In this document: positions 7,888-16,093 of the stretch, piece after piece
Position numbering within the stretch: position 1 is the stretch's first letter
Layout of the letters: every line of letters begins with the position of its first letter
Assembly: GCF_001422645.1 (NCBI RefSeq)
Contig: NZ_LMLR01000010.1
Span: 186,001 to 250,000, forward strand
Length of the DNA stretch: 64,000 nucleotides
Direction: 5' to 3'
From: Arthrobacter sp. Leaf69
GTDB taxonomy: Bacteria; Actinomycetota; Actinomycetes; Actinomycetales; Micrococcaceae
The notes under the pieces: generated by a model
Databases searched by the model: none
Told to the model about the DNA's origin: nothing
What the model saw: the letters and a program-made list of their open reading frames with translations, nothing else
Position numbers and translations under genes: made by a program

Positions 7888-7946
7888 ACGACGGCGGGCC
7901 GCCAGCTCCCGGAACGTGCGTTCCGTAGCCGGCAACCCGCCGTCGT
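7888..7946. terminator. bidirectional stem-loop between convergent genes
   Basis: ACGACGGCGGG (7888-7898) pairs with CCCGCCGTCGT (7936-7946). Inside the loop, GGAACGTGCGTTCC (7911-7924) forms a second small hairpin. The structure lies between the permease and the convergent MHS transporter and could terminate both transcripts. Confidence 0.55.
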
Positions 7947-7977
7947 AAGCGTGCCGTTTCGCGAGCAGCCGGTGGCC

Positions 7978-9390
7978 CTAGCGGCGCGAGGCGTCGACGA
8001 GGTCCTTGTCGTCGTCCAGGCGACCGTCGCCCGGGGAAACCGGGGCAACCGCGGGCTCCCACGCGTGGCCCTGTTCGTGGTCCAGGTGCGTGGACTTCTT
8101 GTTCTTCAGCGCGAAGATGTAGACCAGCAGCGAGAGGCCGATGGCCACGGTGACGTAGGTGAAGAACAGGTCCACCTGGCCGGCTTTCTGCAGCGCGGCG
8201 CCAATCAGCGGAACCGTGCCGCCGAACAGCGAGTTGGCAATGGCGTACCCCAGGCCCACGCCGAGCGCCCGGATGGAGGCCGGGAACAGCTCGGCCTTCA
8301 CGAGGGCGTTGATCGAGGTGTAGCCACCGACGATCAGCAGGCCGCCCATCATCAGCAGGAACGCCGTGAACGGGTCCTTGGTCCCGGCCAGGGTGGACAG
8401 CAGCGGCCACGTGAACAGCAGGCCGGTGATACCGAACCAGAGCAGCAGCGGCTTCCGGCCAACCTTGTCGGAGATGAGCCCGTAGACCGGCTGGAGCAGC
8501 ATAAAGATGAACAGTGCCCAGAAGTTGATCACCGACGTGTCTGTCTTGGCGATGCCGGACGTATCGTTCATGAACTTCAGGATGAAGTTGGTGTACGTGT
8601 AGAACGCCACGGTGCCGCCGAGGGTCACGCCGATGCAGATCAGCAGGGGCTTCCAGTACTGGGTGAAGAGCAGCTTCATGGTGCCCGGCTGGGCAACGCC
8701 TGCAACGGCAGGAACCTTCGCGGCCTCGACTTGCTCCTCGGACACGGTTTCTTCCATCGAGCGCCGCAGCCACAGGACAACGAGCGCCGCAACGCCGCCG
8801 ATTGCGAACGGGATGCGCCACCCCCACTCGGTCAGCGCTGATTTGTCCATGGTGTTCTGCAGGATGACCAGCACCAGCAGCGCCATCATCTGTCCGCCAA
8901 TGAGCGTGACGTACTGGAAACTGGAGAAGAATCCGCGGCGCTTGGAGGTAGCGGCCTCGGACATGTAGGTGGCGCTGGTGCCGTATTCGCCGCCGACGGA
9001 GAAGCCCTGGATCAGGCGCACAAAGATCAGCAGGATCAGCGCCCAGACGCCGACCTGCTGGGTGGTCGGCAGGATCGCGATGGCGAAGGAACCGGCCGAC
9101 ATCAGCGTCACGCTGAGCGTCAGTGCGGCTTTGCGGCCCTTGCGGTCGGCGTAGCGGCCGAAGAACCAGGCGCCGATCGGGCGCATGAGGAACGACGTCG
9201 AGAAGACGGCCATCGCCTCAAGGCCCGCCTGGAGCTCGTCCTCGGAATTGAAGAAGTGCGACTGGAAATACGCCGCGAAGACTGTGTAGACGTAGAGGTC
9301 GTACCACTCCACGAGGTTGCCGGCAGAGCCTTTGAGAATATTGCTTACGGCTCGTCTCGTCTGCGCCGATTCGGACAGCTGGGTGCTCAT
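7978..9390 (-). CDS. MHS-family MFS transporter, alpha-ketoglutarate permease-like
   Basis: A 470-residue major-facilitator protein of the metabolite:H+ symporter family. Evidence includes the N-terminal GNLVEWYDLYVYTVFAAYF, the loop motif GRYADRKGRKAAL, the RLIQGFSVGGEYGTSATYMSE helix and a matching C-terminal half (ISDKVGRKPLL, ELFPASIRALGVGLGYAIAN). Relatives carry dicarboxylates, alpha-ketoglutarate, proline or shikimate. The ATG at 9390 was chosen over upstream starts because MSTQLSESAQTRR leads directly into the family N-terminus and AGGAAGG lies seven bases before it; a longer open frame up to 9777 overlaps the divergent kinase gene. The last 40 residues are a charged tail. Confidence 0.9.
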   Translation of the reverse strand: MSTQLSESAQTRRAVSNILKGSAGNLVEWYDLYVYTVFAAYFQSHFFNSEDELQAGLEAMAVFSTSFLMRPIGAWFFGRYADRKGRKAALTLSVTLMSAGSFAIAILPTTQQVGVWALILLIFVRLIQGFSVGGEYGTSATYMSEAATSKRRGFFSSFQYVTLIGGQMMALLVLVILQNTMDKSALTEWGWRIPFAIGGVAALVVLWLRRSMEETVSEEQVEAAKVPAVAGVAQPGTMKLLFTQYWKPLLICIGVTLGGTVAFYTYTNFILKFMNDTSGIAKTDTSVINFWALFIFMLLQPVYGLISDKVGRKPLLLWFGITGLLFTWPLLSTLAGTKDPFTAFLLMMGGLLIVGGYTSINALVKAELFPASIRALGVGLGYAIANSLFGGTVPLIGAALQKAGQVDLFFTYVTVAIGLSLLVYIFALKNKKSTHLDHEQGHAWEPAVAPVSPGDGRLDDDKDLVDASRR

Positions 9391-9520
9391 CAATGAACCT
9401 TCCTGGATCCGGCGCCGCAAGAAAGCAACACCGTCCGCCACCTTATTAGCGGTGATCCGGAACACTTGGGTTTTGTTCATATTGGTCATGCGCACAATGC
9501 GGGCGGTTTTCCGGTGATGG

Positions 9521-9526
9521 CAGGAT
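9521..9526 (+). promoter_or_regulatory. candidate -10 element, leaderless start of the kinase gene
   Basis: CAGGAT plus six bases precedes the ATG at 9533 and no Shine-Dalgarno sequence is seen, which repeats the arrangement at 6183. Confidence 0.35.
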
Positions 9527-9532
9527 GGGACC

Positions 9533-10414
9533 ATGACTTCCACCGCCTTCGACTCCGCCGCCCTGGCGGCCCCCGCCCACGACGACGCCGCGGCCGCTCC
9601 CGCCGTCGCCCTGACCATCGCCGGCTCCGAAGCGACCGGCGGCGCCGGCGCGCAGGCCGATCTGAAGACCTTCCAGGAACTGGGCGTGTTCGGCATTGCC
9701 AACCTGACCTGCATCGTGTCCTTCGATCCGCAGGACAACTGGAACCACCGTTTCGTCCCGGTCGACCAGCAGGTCATCGCCCACCAGTTGGAGGCGACGA
9801 CGGCGGCCTACGGTGCCGCGTCCGGCGCTCCGTCGGTTCTGGACACCGTGAAGATCGGCATGCTTGGCAGTCCGGCAACGATTTCCACGGTCGCCGAGGC
9901 GCTGGCCGGCTCCGCCTTCAAGAACGTGGTCCTGGATCCGGTCCTGATCTGCAAAGGCCAGGAGCCCGGCCACGCGCTGGACACGGACCAGGCCCTCAAA
10001 GCGCAGATCCTGCCGCTGGCCACGTTCGTTACACCGAACCATTTCGAGGCAGAGTCCCTCTCCGGACTTGAAATCACCGACCTCGAATCGCTCAAGGCCG
10101 CCGCGATCCGGATCCACGAGCTCAGCGGCGCCGCGGTGCTCGCCAAGGGCGGCGTGCGCCTGGCCGGGCCGGACGCCGTCGACGTCTACTACGACGGCGA
10201 CACGCTGGAAGTGCTGTCCGCCCCGAAGGTGGGCGACGTGGCGGTGTCGGGCGCCGGCTGCTCGCTGGCGGCCGCGGTGACGGCCGAGCTGGCCAAGGGT
10301 GCGACGCCGCTTGAGGCCGCCCGGACGGCCAAGGCGTTTGTGACCGCGGGAATCCGCAACCGGGTGGCTTCAGGAGCGCCGTTCGACGCACTGTGGCAGG
10401 GCGGCCCGCGCTAA
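9533..10414 (+). CDS. pdxK: pyridoxine / hydroxymethylpyrimidine kinase (PdxK/ThiD-like)
   Basis: A 293-residue ribokinase-fold kinase. ALTIAGSEATGGAGAQADLK is the substrate-binding N-terminus, and TPNHFEAESLSGLEI, AAVLAKGG and the anion-hole block GDVAVSGAGCSLAAAVTAEL follow in family order. In ThiD and Bacillus-type PdxK the last block is usually GTGC, with an Asp soon after as catalytic base; here it reads SGAGCSLAA, so the Asp position is replaced by Ser. The overall sequence favours the ThiD-like pyridoxine kinases that make pyridoxal phosphate over true HMP-phosphate kinases, but I cannot separate the two with certainty. The first 24 residues are an Ala-rich extension. Confidence 0.75.
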   Translation: MTSTAFDSAALAAPAHDDAAAAPAVALTIAGSEATGGAGAQADLKTFQELGVFGIANLTCIVSFDPQDNWNHRFVPVDQQVIAHQLEATTAAYGAASGAPSVLDTVKIGMLGSPATISTVAEALAGSAFKNVVLDPVLICKGQEPGHALDTDQALKAQILPLATFVTPNHFEAESLSGLEITDLESLKAAAIRIHELSGAAVLAKGGVRLAGPDAVDVYYDGDTLEVLSAPKVGDVAVSGAGCSLAAAVTAELAKGATPLEAARTAKAFVTAGIRNRVASGAPFDALWQGGPR

Positions 10415-10428
10415 ACCCGCCAGATTCG

Positions 10429-10555
10429 ACGCTCCCTCAGGTCTGGCAGCTACTGTCCGGACGCTCCCTCAGGTCTGGCAGCTTCTGTCCAGACGCTTCC
10501 TCAGTTCTGGAAGCTACTGTCCGGACGCTTCCTCACGTGCTGCGGCAGCCTGCAG
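10429..10555 (+). repeat. 32-bp tandem repeat, about 3.5-4 copies
   Basis: A 32-base unit beginning ACGCTCCCTCAGGTCTGGCA and ending CTACTGTCCGG is repeated head to tail at 10429-10460, 10461-10492 and 10493-10524, with a decayed fourth copy to about 10555. Copies differ by a few substitutions. The array fills the space between the kinase gene and the convergent serpin gene. There are no spacers, so it is not a CRISPR array. The function is unknown; transcript termination or replication slippage are both possible. Confidence 0.8.
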
Positions 10556-10571
10556 AATCCGCGGGAGCGTC

Positions 10572-11846
10572 TCAAGATGAGCGGGGATCGGACACCCTGC
10601 CCATAAAAAGGGGCAGCCCGGTCTCGGCATGGACGATCTCGTAGTGGAACGGCCGGTCGAAATGGATCACCGTCGTCGCCGCTGCGCCGCTGACGGCCCG
10701 CGCGTTGATCTGGGTCACGGCAGCGGCAACCGTGCCTTTCTCCGCCACGGTGATCGTGGCGGACTGCCCTGCCGCCTGGATCTTGAGGCCGCGCTGGATG
10801 GCGTTGAAGTCGGTCTTGGTGTGGAGCATTTTCTGCAGGCCCAGGTCAGTGAAGACTTTGCGCAGTTCAAAGTCGGTCTTGTGGTCCCACCGTGGCAAGA
10901 AGATCTGCACGGGCGCCGGGGCGGCGGCTTCAAGCGCGAGGGCAGCGTCGGCGGCTTCCTGCGGTCCGGGCATGGCGGCCCCGGCATCCGGGAGCACGAG
11001 CCGCATCACAAATCCCTCGGCATAGGGCAAGTCCACCGCCTGCCAGCCTGCACCCTGGGCGAAGGCAAGGTCCTGAACGCCCGACATGGTGGAGGCGGAA
11101 ACCTGCCCGCCGTCGGGCGTGGTGAAGGGCAGAACGGCAGTGTCGGCCGGGTCGAAGGGGACCCTCCACGCCGAGGCGAAGTACACGGCGTTGAGCACGC
11201 TGAACGTGTCTCTAAGGTCATACTTCGCGGGCCCCTTCTTGATCCGTCCGCCGGTGTTCTGGTTCACCCAGGCGTCGATCGCCGGCTTGGTGGCCGCCTC
11301 ATCCTGGAAGTCCACCGGGTACACACCGGTTCCGTAATACCGGGCCAGGGACTGCAGATAGCCCTCGCCCGTGGGCTCGCCCTTGTCTATGAACAAGCCG
11401 TTTGCCGTGTGCAGGACCGGCCGGCGCGGAGGGTCCTTTTCGTCCACCGAGGCGGGGTCTCCGTCGAAGGCTTCCAAGGATGCCAACAGCGCGTTCAGGG
11501 CGGCGTCGCGATGCTCCGCGGGGAGGCCCAGCACGCCGTCCATCTCGGCAGCGGTCCCCCCGGATGCGCCCGCCCGCAGCATGGCCAGGGCAATCAGCAT
11601 GCTGCCCGGGGACGAAACCACGTTTCCGTTTCCGGCGTTCCCGCCGTCTGCCAGAAGCGCGGCGCCCAGCTTCCGTGCCGACGCCCTAAGCTGGGCGAAC
11701 TCGGCCGGATAGGCGGCCCCTTCCGCCGAAGCGCGTTCGACGCCGTCGGCCTTCACCATCGCCGGCGGCGAGGAGGAACAAGCTGTCAAGGCCAATGCCA
11801 TGGCCGCACCCGCGGCAACCAATCGCGCCGAAATCTTCTGTTTCAT
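10572..11846 (-). CDS. serpin-family protease inhibitor, predicted lipoprotein
   Basis: A 424-residue protein. The N-terminus is a lipoprotein signal (KQKISARLVAAGAAMALALT) with lipobox LTAC, acylated Cys at residue 23. The rest is a full serpin: N-terminal NVVSSPGSMLIALAMLRAGA, breach/shutter residues (LNAVYFASAWRVPFD) and the C-terminal signature HFDRPFHYEIV and GLPLFMGRVSDP. The hinge EKGTVAAAVT (residues 369-378) has the small-residue pattern required for loop insertion, so the protein should be inhibitory. Counting from the hinge puts P1-P1' at Val385-Ser386, which suggests an elastase- or subtilisin-like target. It probably guards the outer cell surface. It is convergent with the kinase gene. 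Confidence 0.9.
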   Translation of the reverse strand: MKQKISARLVAAGAAMALALTACSSSPPAMVKADGVERASAEGAAYPAEFAQLRASARKLGAALLADGGNAGNGNVVSSPGSMLIALAMLRAGASGGTAAEMDGVLGLPAEHRDAALNALLASLEAFDGDPASVDEKDPPRRPVLHTANGLFIDKGEPTGEGYLQSLARYYGTGVYPVDFQDEAATKPAIDAWVNQNTGGRIKKGPAKYDLRDTFSVLNAVYFASAWRVPFDPADTAVLPFTTPDGGQVSASTMSGVQDLAFAQGAGWQAVDLPYAEGFVMRLVLPDAGAAMPGPQEAADAALALEAAAPAPVQIFLPRWDHKTDFELRKVFTDLGLQKMLHTKTDFNAIQRGLKIQAAGQSATITVAEKGTVAAAVTQINARAVSGAAATTVIHFDRPFHYEIVHAETGLPLFMGRVSDPRSS

Positions 11847-11995
11847 CGCGCCCCCAAGGAATGGCGGGGATCCGCCTACGGCCAGTCAACCAGCCCGCCC
11901 GGAAAAGAGCGACCACGCCCGGGTCACGATTTGACGCCGGTCGGGCCACCCGATTCGCCGGAATCGTGCGGGTTTCCGGCCTCAGGAAAGGGCTG

Positions 11996-13744
11996 TCAGC
12001 GGCGCGGGATGTTGCGCAGGTTGCTCCGTGCCATGCTGACGGCCTCGCCGGCGCCCCGGTTGAGGACCACCTTGGACATCGCTGTGGCGAAGCCCAGGAC
12101 CTGGGCGCCCTTGATCTTGGGCGGGAGGGACAGCGCCTTAGGGTCCGTGATGAGCTCCACGAGCGACGGTCCGGGGTGGGCGAAGGCTTCCCGGTACGCG
12201 GCCTCGATGCGGGACGGGTCGGTGACGCGGACGGCGTGGAACCCCAGGGCGCGGGCCACCGCGGCGTAGTTGGCGTCGGGCACGTCCACGCCGAAGTCCG
12301 GGAGCCCGTCCACCAGCATCTCCAGCTTGACCATGCCCAGGGTGGAGTTGTTGAACACCACGACGTTGATCGGGAGCCGGTGCGCGGCAACGGTGACCAG
12401 CTCCCCCAGCAGCATCGACAGGCCGCCGTCGCCCGATACCGACACCACTTGGCGCCCGGGGTAGGCCAGCTGGGCACCGATCGCATGGGGAAGCGCGTTC
12501 GCCATGGATCCATGCAGGTAGGACCCGATCAGCCGGCGGGTTCCCAGCGGATTGATGTACCGGGCGGTCCAGACATTGCACATGCCCGTATCCGCGGTGA
12601 AGACCGCGTCTTTCGCTGCCACCTGGTCAAGCACCGACGCCGCGTATTCGGGGTGGATCGGCTCTTTGGTTTCCACTTTGCGCGTGTAGGCGCCGACGGC
12701 CTTGTTCATCAGCCGGTCGTGCTTTTTGAGCATCGCATCGAGGAAGCGGCGGCTCTTCTTCGGTTGGATCAAAGGCATCAGGGCCGCAAGGGTGGGCAGC
12801 ACGTCGCCGTGGACCGCGACGTCGACGTCGGTCCTGCGGCCCAGATACTGCGCGGCCCGGTCCACCTGCGCCGTGCGGGTTGCGGGCAGGAACTGGTCAT
12901 AGGGGAAGTCTGTGCCGAGCAGGATGAGCAGATCCGCGTCCTCGATCCCCTCGGCCGCGGCGCCGTAGCCTAGCAGCCCCGTCATGCCGATGTCATAGGG
13001 GTTGTCGTACTGCATGAAGTCTTTGCCGCGGAGCGAGTGCCCGATCGGGGCGTTCACGGCTTCCGCGAGGGCGATGACCTCGCCGTGCGCGCCCTCGACG
13101 CCGGCACCGGCGAAGATGGCGACCTTCCCGGCAGCGTTGATGGCATCCGCCAGCTCCCGCACGCTGGCGGGGTCCGGCACCAGCGCCGCCGGGCGGAACG
13201 CGGCGGGGGCAGGGGTGGGAGCTGCCGCCTCCAGATCCGCGATGTCACCGGGAAGCGTGACGACGGCGACGCCCCGGAGGGCGACAGCGTGCTGGATGGC
13301 ACTGTGCATGACCCTCGGCGCTTGTTCGGCGGTGCTGATCAGCTCGGAGTACACCGAACACTCGTTGAAGAGCCGGTCCGGGTGGGTTTCCTGAAAGAAG
13401 CTGCTGCCGATTTGTTTGCTCGGAATGTGCGAGGCGATGGCCAGCACCGGGGCTCCGGAGCGGTTGGCGTCATACAGTCCGTTGATCAGGTGGAGGTTTC
13501 CCGGCCCGCAGGAGCCAGCGCACACCGCGAGACGGCCGGTCAGCTGCGCCTCCGCCGCGGCTGCGAAGGCCGCGGCCTCCTCATGCCGCACGTGAATCCA
13601 GTCGATCCCGCCCTTGGCGGCACCACCCGTCTTCCGGACCGCGTCGACGATCGGGTTGAGGCTGTCGCCGACAATTCCATAGATTCGCTGCACGCCGGCG
13701 GCTTGAAGTTGTTCGATGAGCTGGGTCGCAAGTTCCTTGGCCAT
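11996..13744 (-). CDS. poxB: pyruvate oxidase-type thiamine-diphosphate enzyme
   Basis: A 582-residue enzyme with the three-domain thiamine-diphosphate architecture: Pyr domain (GIVGDSLNPIVDAV, HVRHEEAAAFAAAAEAQLTG with the catalytic Glu), a central FAD-type domain (AIFAGAGVEGAH, LLILLGTDFPYDQF) and the PP domain with GDGGLSMLLGEL and NN about twenty residues later for Mg-diphosphate binding. The order and length match pyruvate dehydrogenase (quinone)/pyruvate oxidase PoxB, which decarboxylates pyruvate to acetate with electrons going to quinone or oxygen. ATG 13744 is chosen because MAKELATQLIEQLQAAGV begins the Pyr domain and GGGAG precedes it; upstream in-frame sequence to 13909 is not conserved-looking. 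Acetate from PoxB could feed the AceA/AceB shunt encoded 2.3 kb away. Confidence 0.88.
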   Translation of the reverse strand: MAKELATQLIEQLQAAGVQRIYGIVGDSLNPIVDAVRKTGGAAKGGIDWIHVRHEEAAAFAAAAEAQLTGRLAVCAGSCGPGNLHLINGLYDANRSGAPVLAIASHIPSKQIGSSFFQETHPDRLFNECSVYSELISTAEQAPRVMHSAIQHAVALRGVAVVTLPGDIADLEAAAPTPAPAAFRPAALVPDPASVRELADAINAAGKVAIFAGAGVEGAHGEVIALAEAVNAPIGHSLRGKDFMQYDNPYDIGMTGLLGYGAAAEGIEDADLLILLGTDFPYDQFLPATRTAQVDRAAQYLGRRTDVDVAVHGDVLPTLAALMPLIQPKKSRRFLDAMLKKHDRLMNKAVGAYTRKVETKEPIHPEYAASVLDQVAAKDAVFTADTGMCNVWTARYINPLGTRRLIGSYLHGSMANALPHAIGAQLAYPGRQVVSVSGDGGLSMLLGELVTVAAHRLPINVVVFNNSTLGMVKLEMLVDGLPDFGVDVPDANYAAVARALGFHAVRVTDPSRIEAAYREAFAHPGPSLVELITDPKALSLPPKIKGAQVLGFATAMSKVVLNRGAGEAVSMARSNLRNIPRR

Positions 13745-13965
13745 GGGTGCACGCTCCCGCGAGGTGGGTCGATGAGCTGACACTGGCCAATATAGTCCGC
13801 CCGCCTTGGCGCGGCTCCCAGGTCGACAGGTAGCGGCGTTCTGCAGGCGGGCTGGAAGGACCACTTTTCCACATACGGCTAGCCACCGTTGAAGTCCTTT
13901 GTTGCCCACTCATAGCGTGGTGGAAGGCAGTCCGCCTCTTGCCTCATCCACCGTAAGGATCGATT

Positions 13966-14403
13966 GTGGCCAAAAAATCCCGGCGTCGGTCGGCACGTCG
14001 AAGCACTGGGGGGCACCAGGCCGGGAAACCGGCCGGTCGGCCAGGTTCGCGTGCGTCGCGCCACGACCAAGCACTGGGGTCGCTGATCGCATTTGTTGGT
14101 TGGCATCGCGAGCACGGGATCTTGCCAGAACTTCCCGTCCTGGCACAGTTGACAGCATTCCTCCCGATTTATACCGAAACCACCGGCGGACAAGTGACCG
14201 CAATGGACCCCGTACGCATAGCCAGGTTCGTCGAGGCGCTCGATAAGCGTGATGACAGTCTTGCACCGTTTTTCTGCGCCTCCCTTCATGAATACCTGCG
14301 TTTCCTCACGGACACGGGTCGCTGGTCCGGGAGCGAAGTACGCTATCGGGATTTGCACCGCGTCGTGTGTCGGGGGGCACTCGGGAAAAATAGTCCGCCG
14401 TAG
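13966..14403 (+). CDS. unknown small basic protein, possibly 3'-truncated
   Basis: 145 residues from a GTG preceded by AAGGA. The first 35 residues are Arg/Lys/Ser-rich (KSRRRSARRSTG); the rest has mixed helical segments (ALGSLIAFVGWHREHGILPE, PVRIARFVEALDKRDDS, FFCASLHEYLRFLTDTGRW). I do not recognise the family. The last 15 residues change character abruptly (VVCRGALGKNSPP), while the neighbouring frame stays open beyond 14403, so a frameshift near 14365 is possible. Base composition is slightly less GC-rich than its neighbours, which may mean a recently acquired or decaying gene. Confidence 0.45.
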   Translation: MAKKSRRRSARRSTGGHQAGKPAGRPGSRASRHDQALGSLIAFVGWHREHGILPELPVLAQLTAFLPIYTETTGGQVTAMDPVRIARFVEALDKRDDSLAPFFCASLHEYLRFLTDTGRWSGSEVRYRDLHRVVCRGALGKNSPP

Positions 14404-14439
14404 AGCAGCGAGCCTGCAACGGGCGAAACGCGAGTCAGG

Positions 14440-15951
14440 TCAGGTCCCAGAGTGCGCCTGCAGGAACGAGTAGACCTCGGTTTCGTCCACGCCGGGGAAG
14501 GCACCCGGGGGCATCGCGGCCAGCAGATGGGAGTGCGCCCTCGCCGAGGGCCAGGCGTTGCCGGCCCACTCGGAGGTCAGGGCGGCCGGAGGCCTGCGGC
14601 AGCAGCTTTCGTCCGGGCAGGTGGACTTGGACCGCTCCGTGGTGTCGCGGCCGCGGAACCACTTGACCTGCGCATACGGCACTCCAACGGAGAGCGAGAA
14701 CTCACCGTTGGCGGAGCGCTCGGTCCGCGCCGTGCACCAGTAGGTCCCCGCCGGCGTGTCCGTGTACTGGTTGTAGGCGCTGAACTTGTCCGGCACGTCG
14801 AACACCACCCGGGACGTCCAGTTCTTGCAGGACGGCTGGCCCTCAATGGCGCCGGTGTGGTCCTGCGGGAAGGTCACGCCGTCGTTCTCGTAGGCCTTGT
14901 AGATGATGCCGCTCTTGTGCGTCTTCTGGAAGTGTGTGCGGATGTCCAGGTGCTGGGTGGCGAGGTTGGTGAAGCGGTGCGCGGCCGTCTCATAGGACAC
15001 GGCAAAGGCGTCCCGGATGTCCTCCACCGCGATTTCCTTCGCCTGCTTGGCCCTCTGTAGGAATTCCACCGTGGCCTGCTCCGGCAGCAGGAGCGCGGCG
15101 GCGAAGTAGTTCGTGGCCACGCGCTGCATCAGGAAATCGCCGTAGTTGGTGGGCGTCTGGTGGCCCAGGACGTAGTGGCCCAGCGCCTGCAGCAGCACCG
15201 AACGGGGGTCGTGATCGCTGCGCGCGTTCTGCGTGAGGTAAATCCGGCGGTTCTTCAGGTCGGTCACGGAGCGGGTGGAGTGCGGCAGGTCGCCCACGTG
15301 GTGGAGGCTGAAGCCGAGGTGCCCGGCGATGTCCGCGATTACATGGTGGGACAGCGGGCCGCTCGTGTGCCCCACGGAGGCCAGGACCTTCTGTGCCTCG
15401 GCCTCGTACTCCGGGAAATAGTTGTTCCGCTCGCGCATCATGGCGCGCAGCTTCCCGTTCGCGCGGCGGGCCTCTTCCGGCGTCGCGACCTGCTCGTTGA
15501 GCCGGCGTTCCAGCTCGTGCTGCAGCCCCACCATGGACTCGAGCACGTCCATCGGAAGCCGCGAGCTGACGCGGATCTTGGGCAGCTTGAGTGACTCGTA
15601 GATGGGGCTGCGCTGGTAGCGTTCCAGCTCGATCTCCAGGGCGGCGCGCCGGTTGGGCGGCTCCGCGCCCAGCAGCTCGTCGATGCTCACGCCGAGTGCC
15701 GCCGCGAGCTGCTGGAGCAGGCCCAGTTTGGGCTCGCGTTTGCCATTCTCGATCAGGCTCAGCTGGCTGGGGGCCGTTCCCACCGTGGCGCTGAGGTCAT
15801 CGAGCGTGAGTCCGGCGGCTTTCCGCAGATGCCGGACGCGCCGGCCCATGCTGATGACGTCCACCTCCGGCACGGCAGGCGAGGCGGCTGACGAGACGGG
15901 GCGGTTCCAGCTGGTGGGATGCATTTCTTGAGAATACGCGAAGAAGTGCAT
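14440..15951 (-). CDS. ramB: RamB/ScfR-type regulator of acetate and short-chain fatty acyl metabolism
   Basis: A 503-residue regulator. Residues about 34-95 form an XRE helix-turn-helix ([34 protein letters not shown]). The middle has the IrrE/ImmA-like fold ([13 protein letters not shown] with the HxxxH-like core, [10 protein letters not shown]), and the C-terminus has the Cys-rich [18 protein letters not shown] segment typical of RamB. In Corynebacterium and mycobacteria RamB controls isocitrate lyase and malate synthase genes. Here the gene is divergent from aceA across 142 bases, so direct control is likely. The start may be 15951 (GGAAAG before it) or the in-frame ATG at 15924. Confidence 0.9.
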   Translation of the reverse strand: MHFFAYSQEMHPTSWNRPVSSAASPAVPEVDVISMGRRVRHLRKAAGLTLDDLSATVGTAPSQLSLIENGKREPKLGLLQQLAAALGVSIDELLGAEPPNRRAALEIELERYQRSPIYESLKLPKIRVSSRLPMDVLESMVGLQHELERRLNEQVATPEEARRANGKLRAMMRERNNYFPEYEAEAQKVLASVGHTSGPLSHHVIADIAGHLGFSLHHVGDLPHSTRSVTDLKNRRIYLTQNARSDHDPRSVLLQALGHYVLGHQTPTNYGDFLMQRVATNYFAAALLLPEQATVEFLQRAKQAKEIAVEDIRDAFAVSYETAAHRFTNLATQHLDIRTHFQKTHKSGIIYKAYENDGVTFPQDHTGAIEGQPSCKNWTSRVVFDVPDKFSAYNQYTDTPAGTYWCTARTERSANGEFSLSVGVPYAQVKWFRGRDTTERSKSTCPDESCCRRPPAALTSEWAGNAWPSARAHSHLLAAMPPGAFPGVDETEVYSFLQAHSGT

Positions 15952-16093
15952 TTCTTTCCATACTTTTGGTCTAGCAAGCCACTTGAAAGTAAAGAAAAGT
16001 AGATCTCACGGAAAGATTCACCATCCGGGAACAACCAGCCAGGATCTGCAGAGACGCAGACTGGCCGGCCCGGACCCCACCAAGGAGACAACA
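15952..16093. promoter_or_regulatory. divergent ramB-aceA control region
   Basis: This 142-base region must hold both promoters. It contains an imperfect inverted pair TACTTT (15961-15966) / AAAGTA (15986-15991), followed by AAAGAAAAGTAG, and TGCATTTCTT is repeated just inside the ramB 5' end. These AT-rich AAAGT-type motifs stand out from the GC background and are plausible RamB or other regulator sites. Which motif is bound cannot be decided from the sequence. Confidence 0.4.

Noticed and set aside
6950..8827. 625-codon minus-strand frame overlapping the ABC permease and MHS transporter genes
   Set aside because: It runs in the wrong frame across the transporter and opposite the permease. 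The composition is Arg/Gly/His-rich with no recognisable domain.
9391..9777. Longer N-terminus for the MHS transporter up to 9777
   Set aside because: It overlaps the divergent kinase gene, while the ATG at 9390 has AGGAAGG and begins the family N-terminus.
10429..10555. CRISPR array
   Set aside because: The 32-base units are directly adjacent with no spacers, and no cas genes are present.
10629..12269. 546-codon plus-strand frame opposite the serpin and pyruvate oxidase genes
   Set aside because: Both opposite genes are unambiguous. This frame has no start signal and shadow-like composition.
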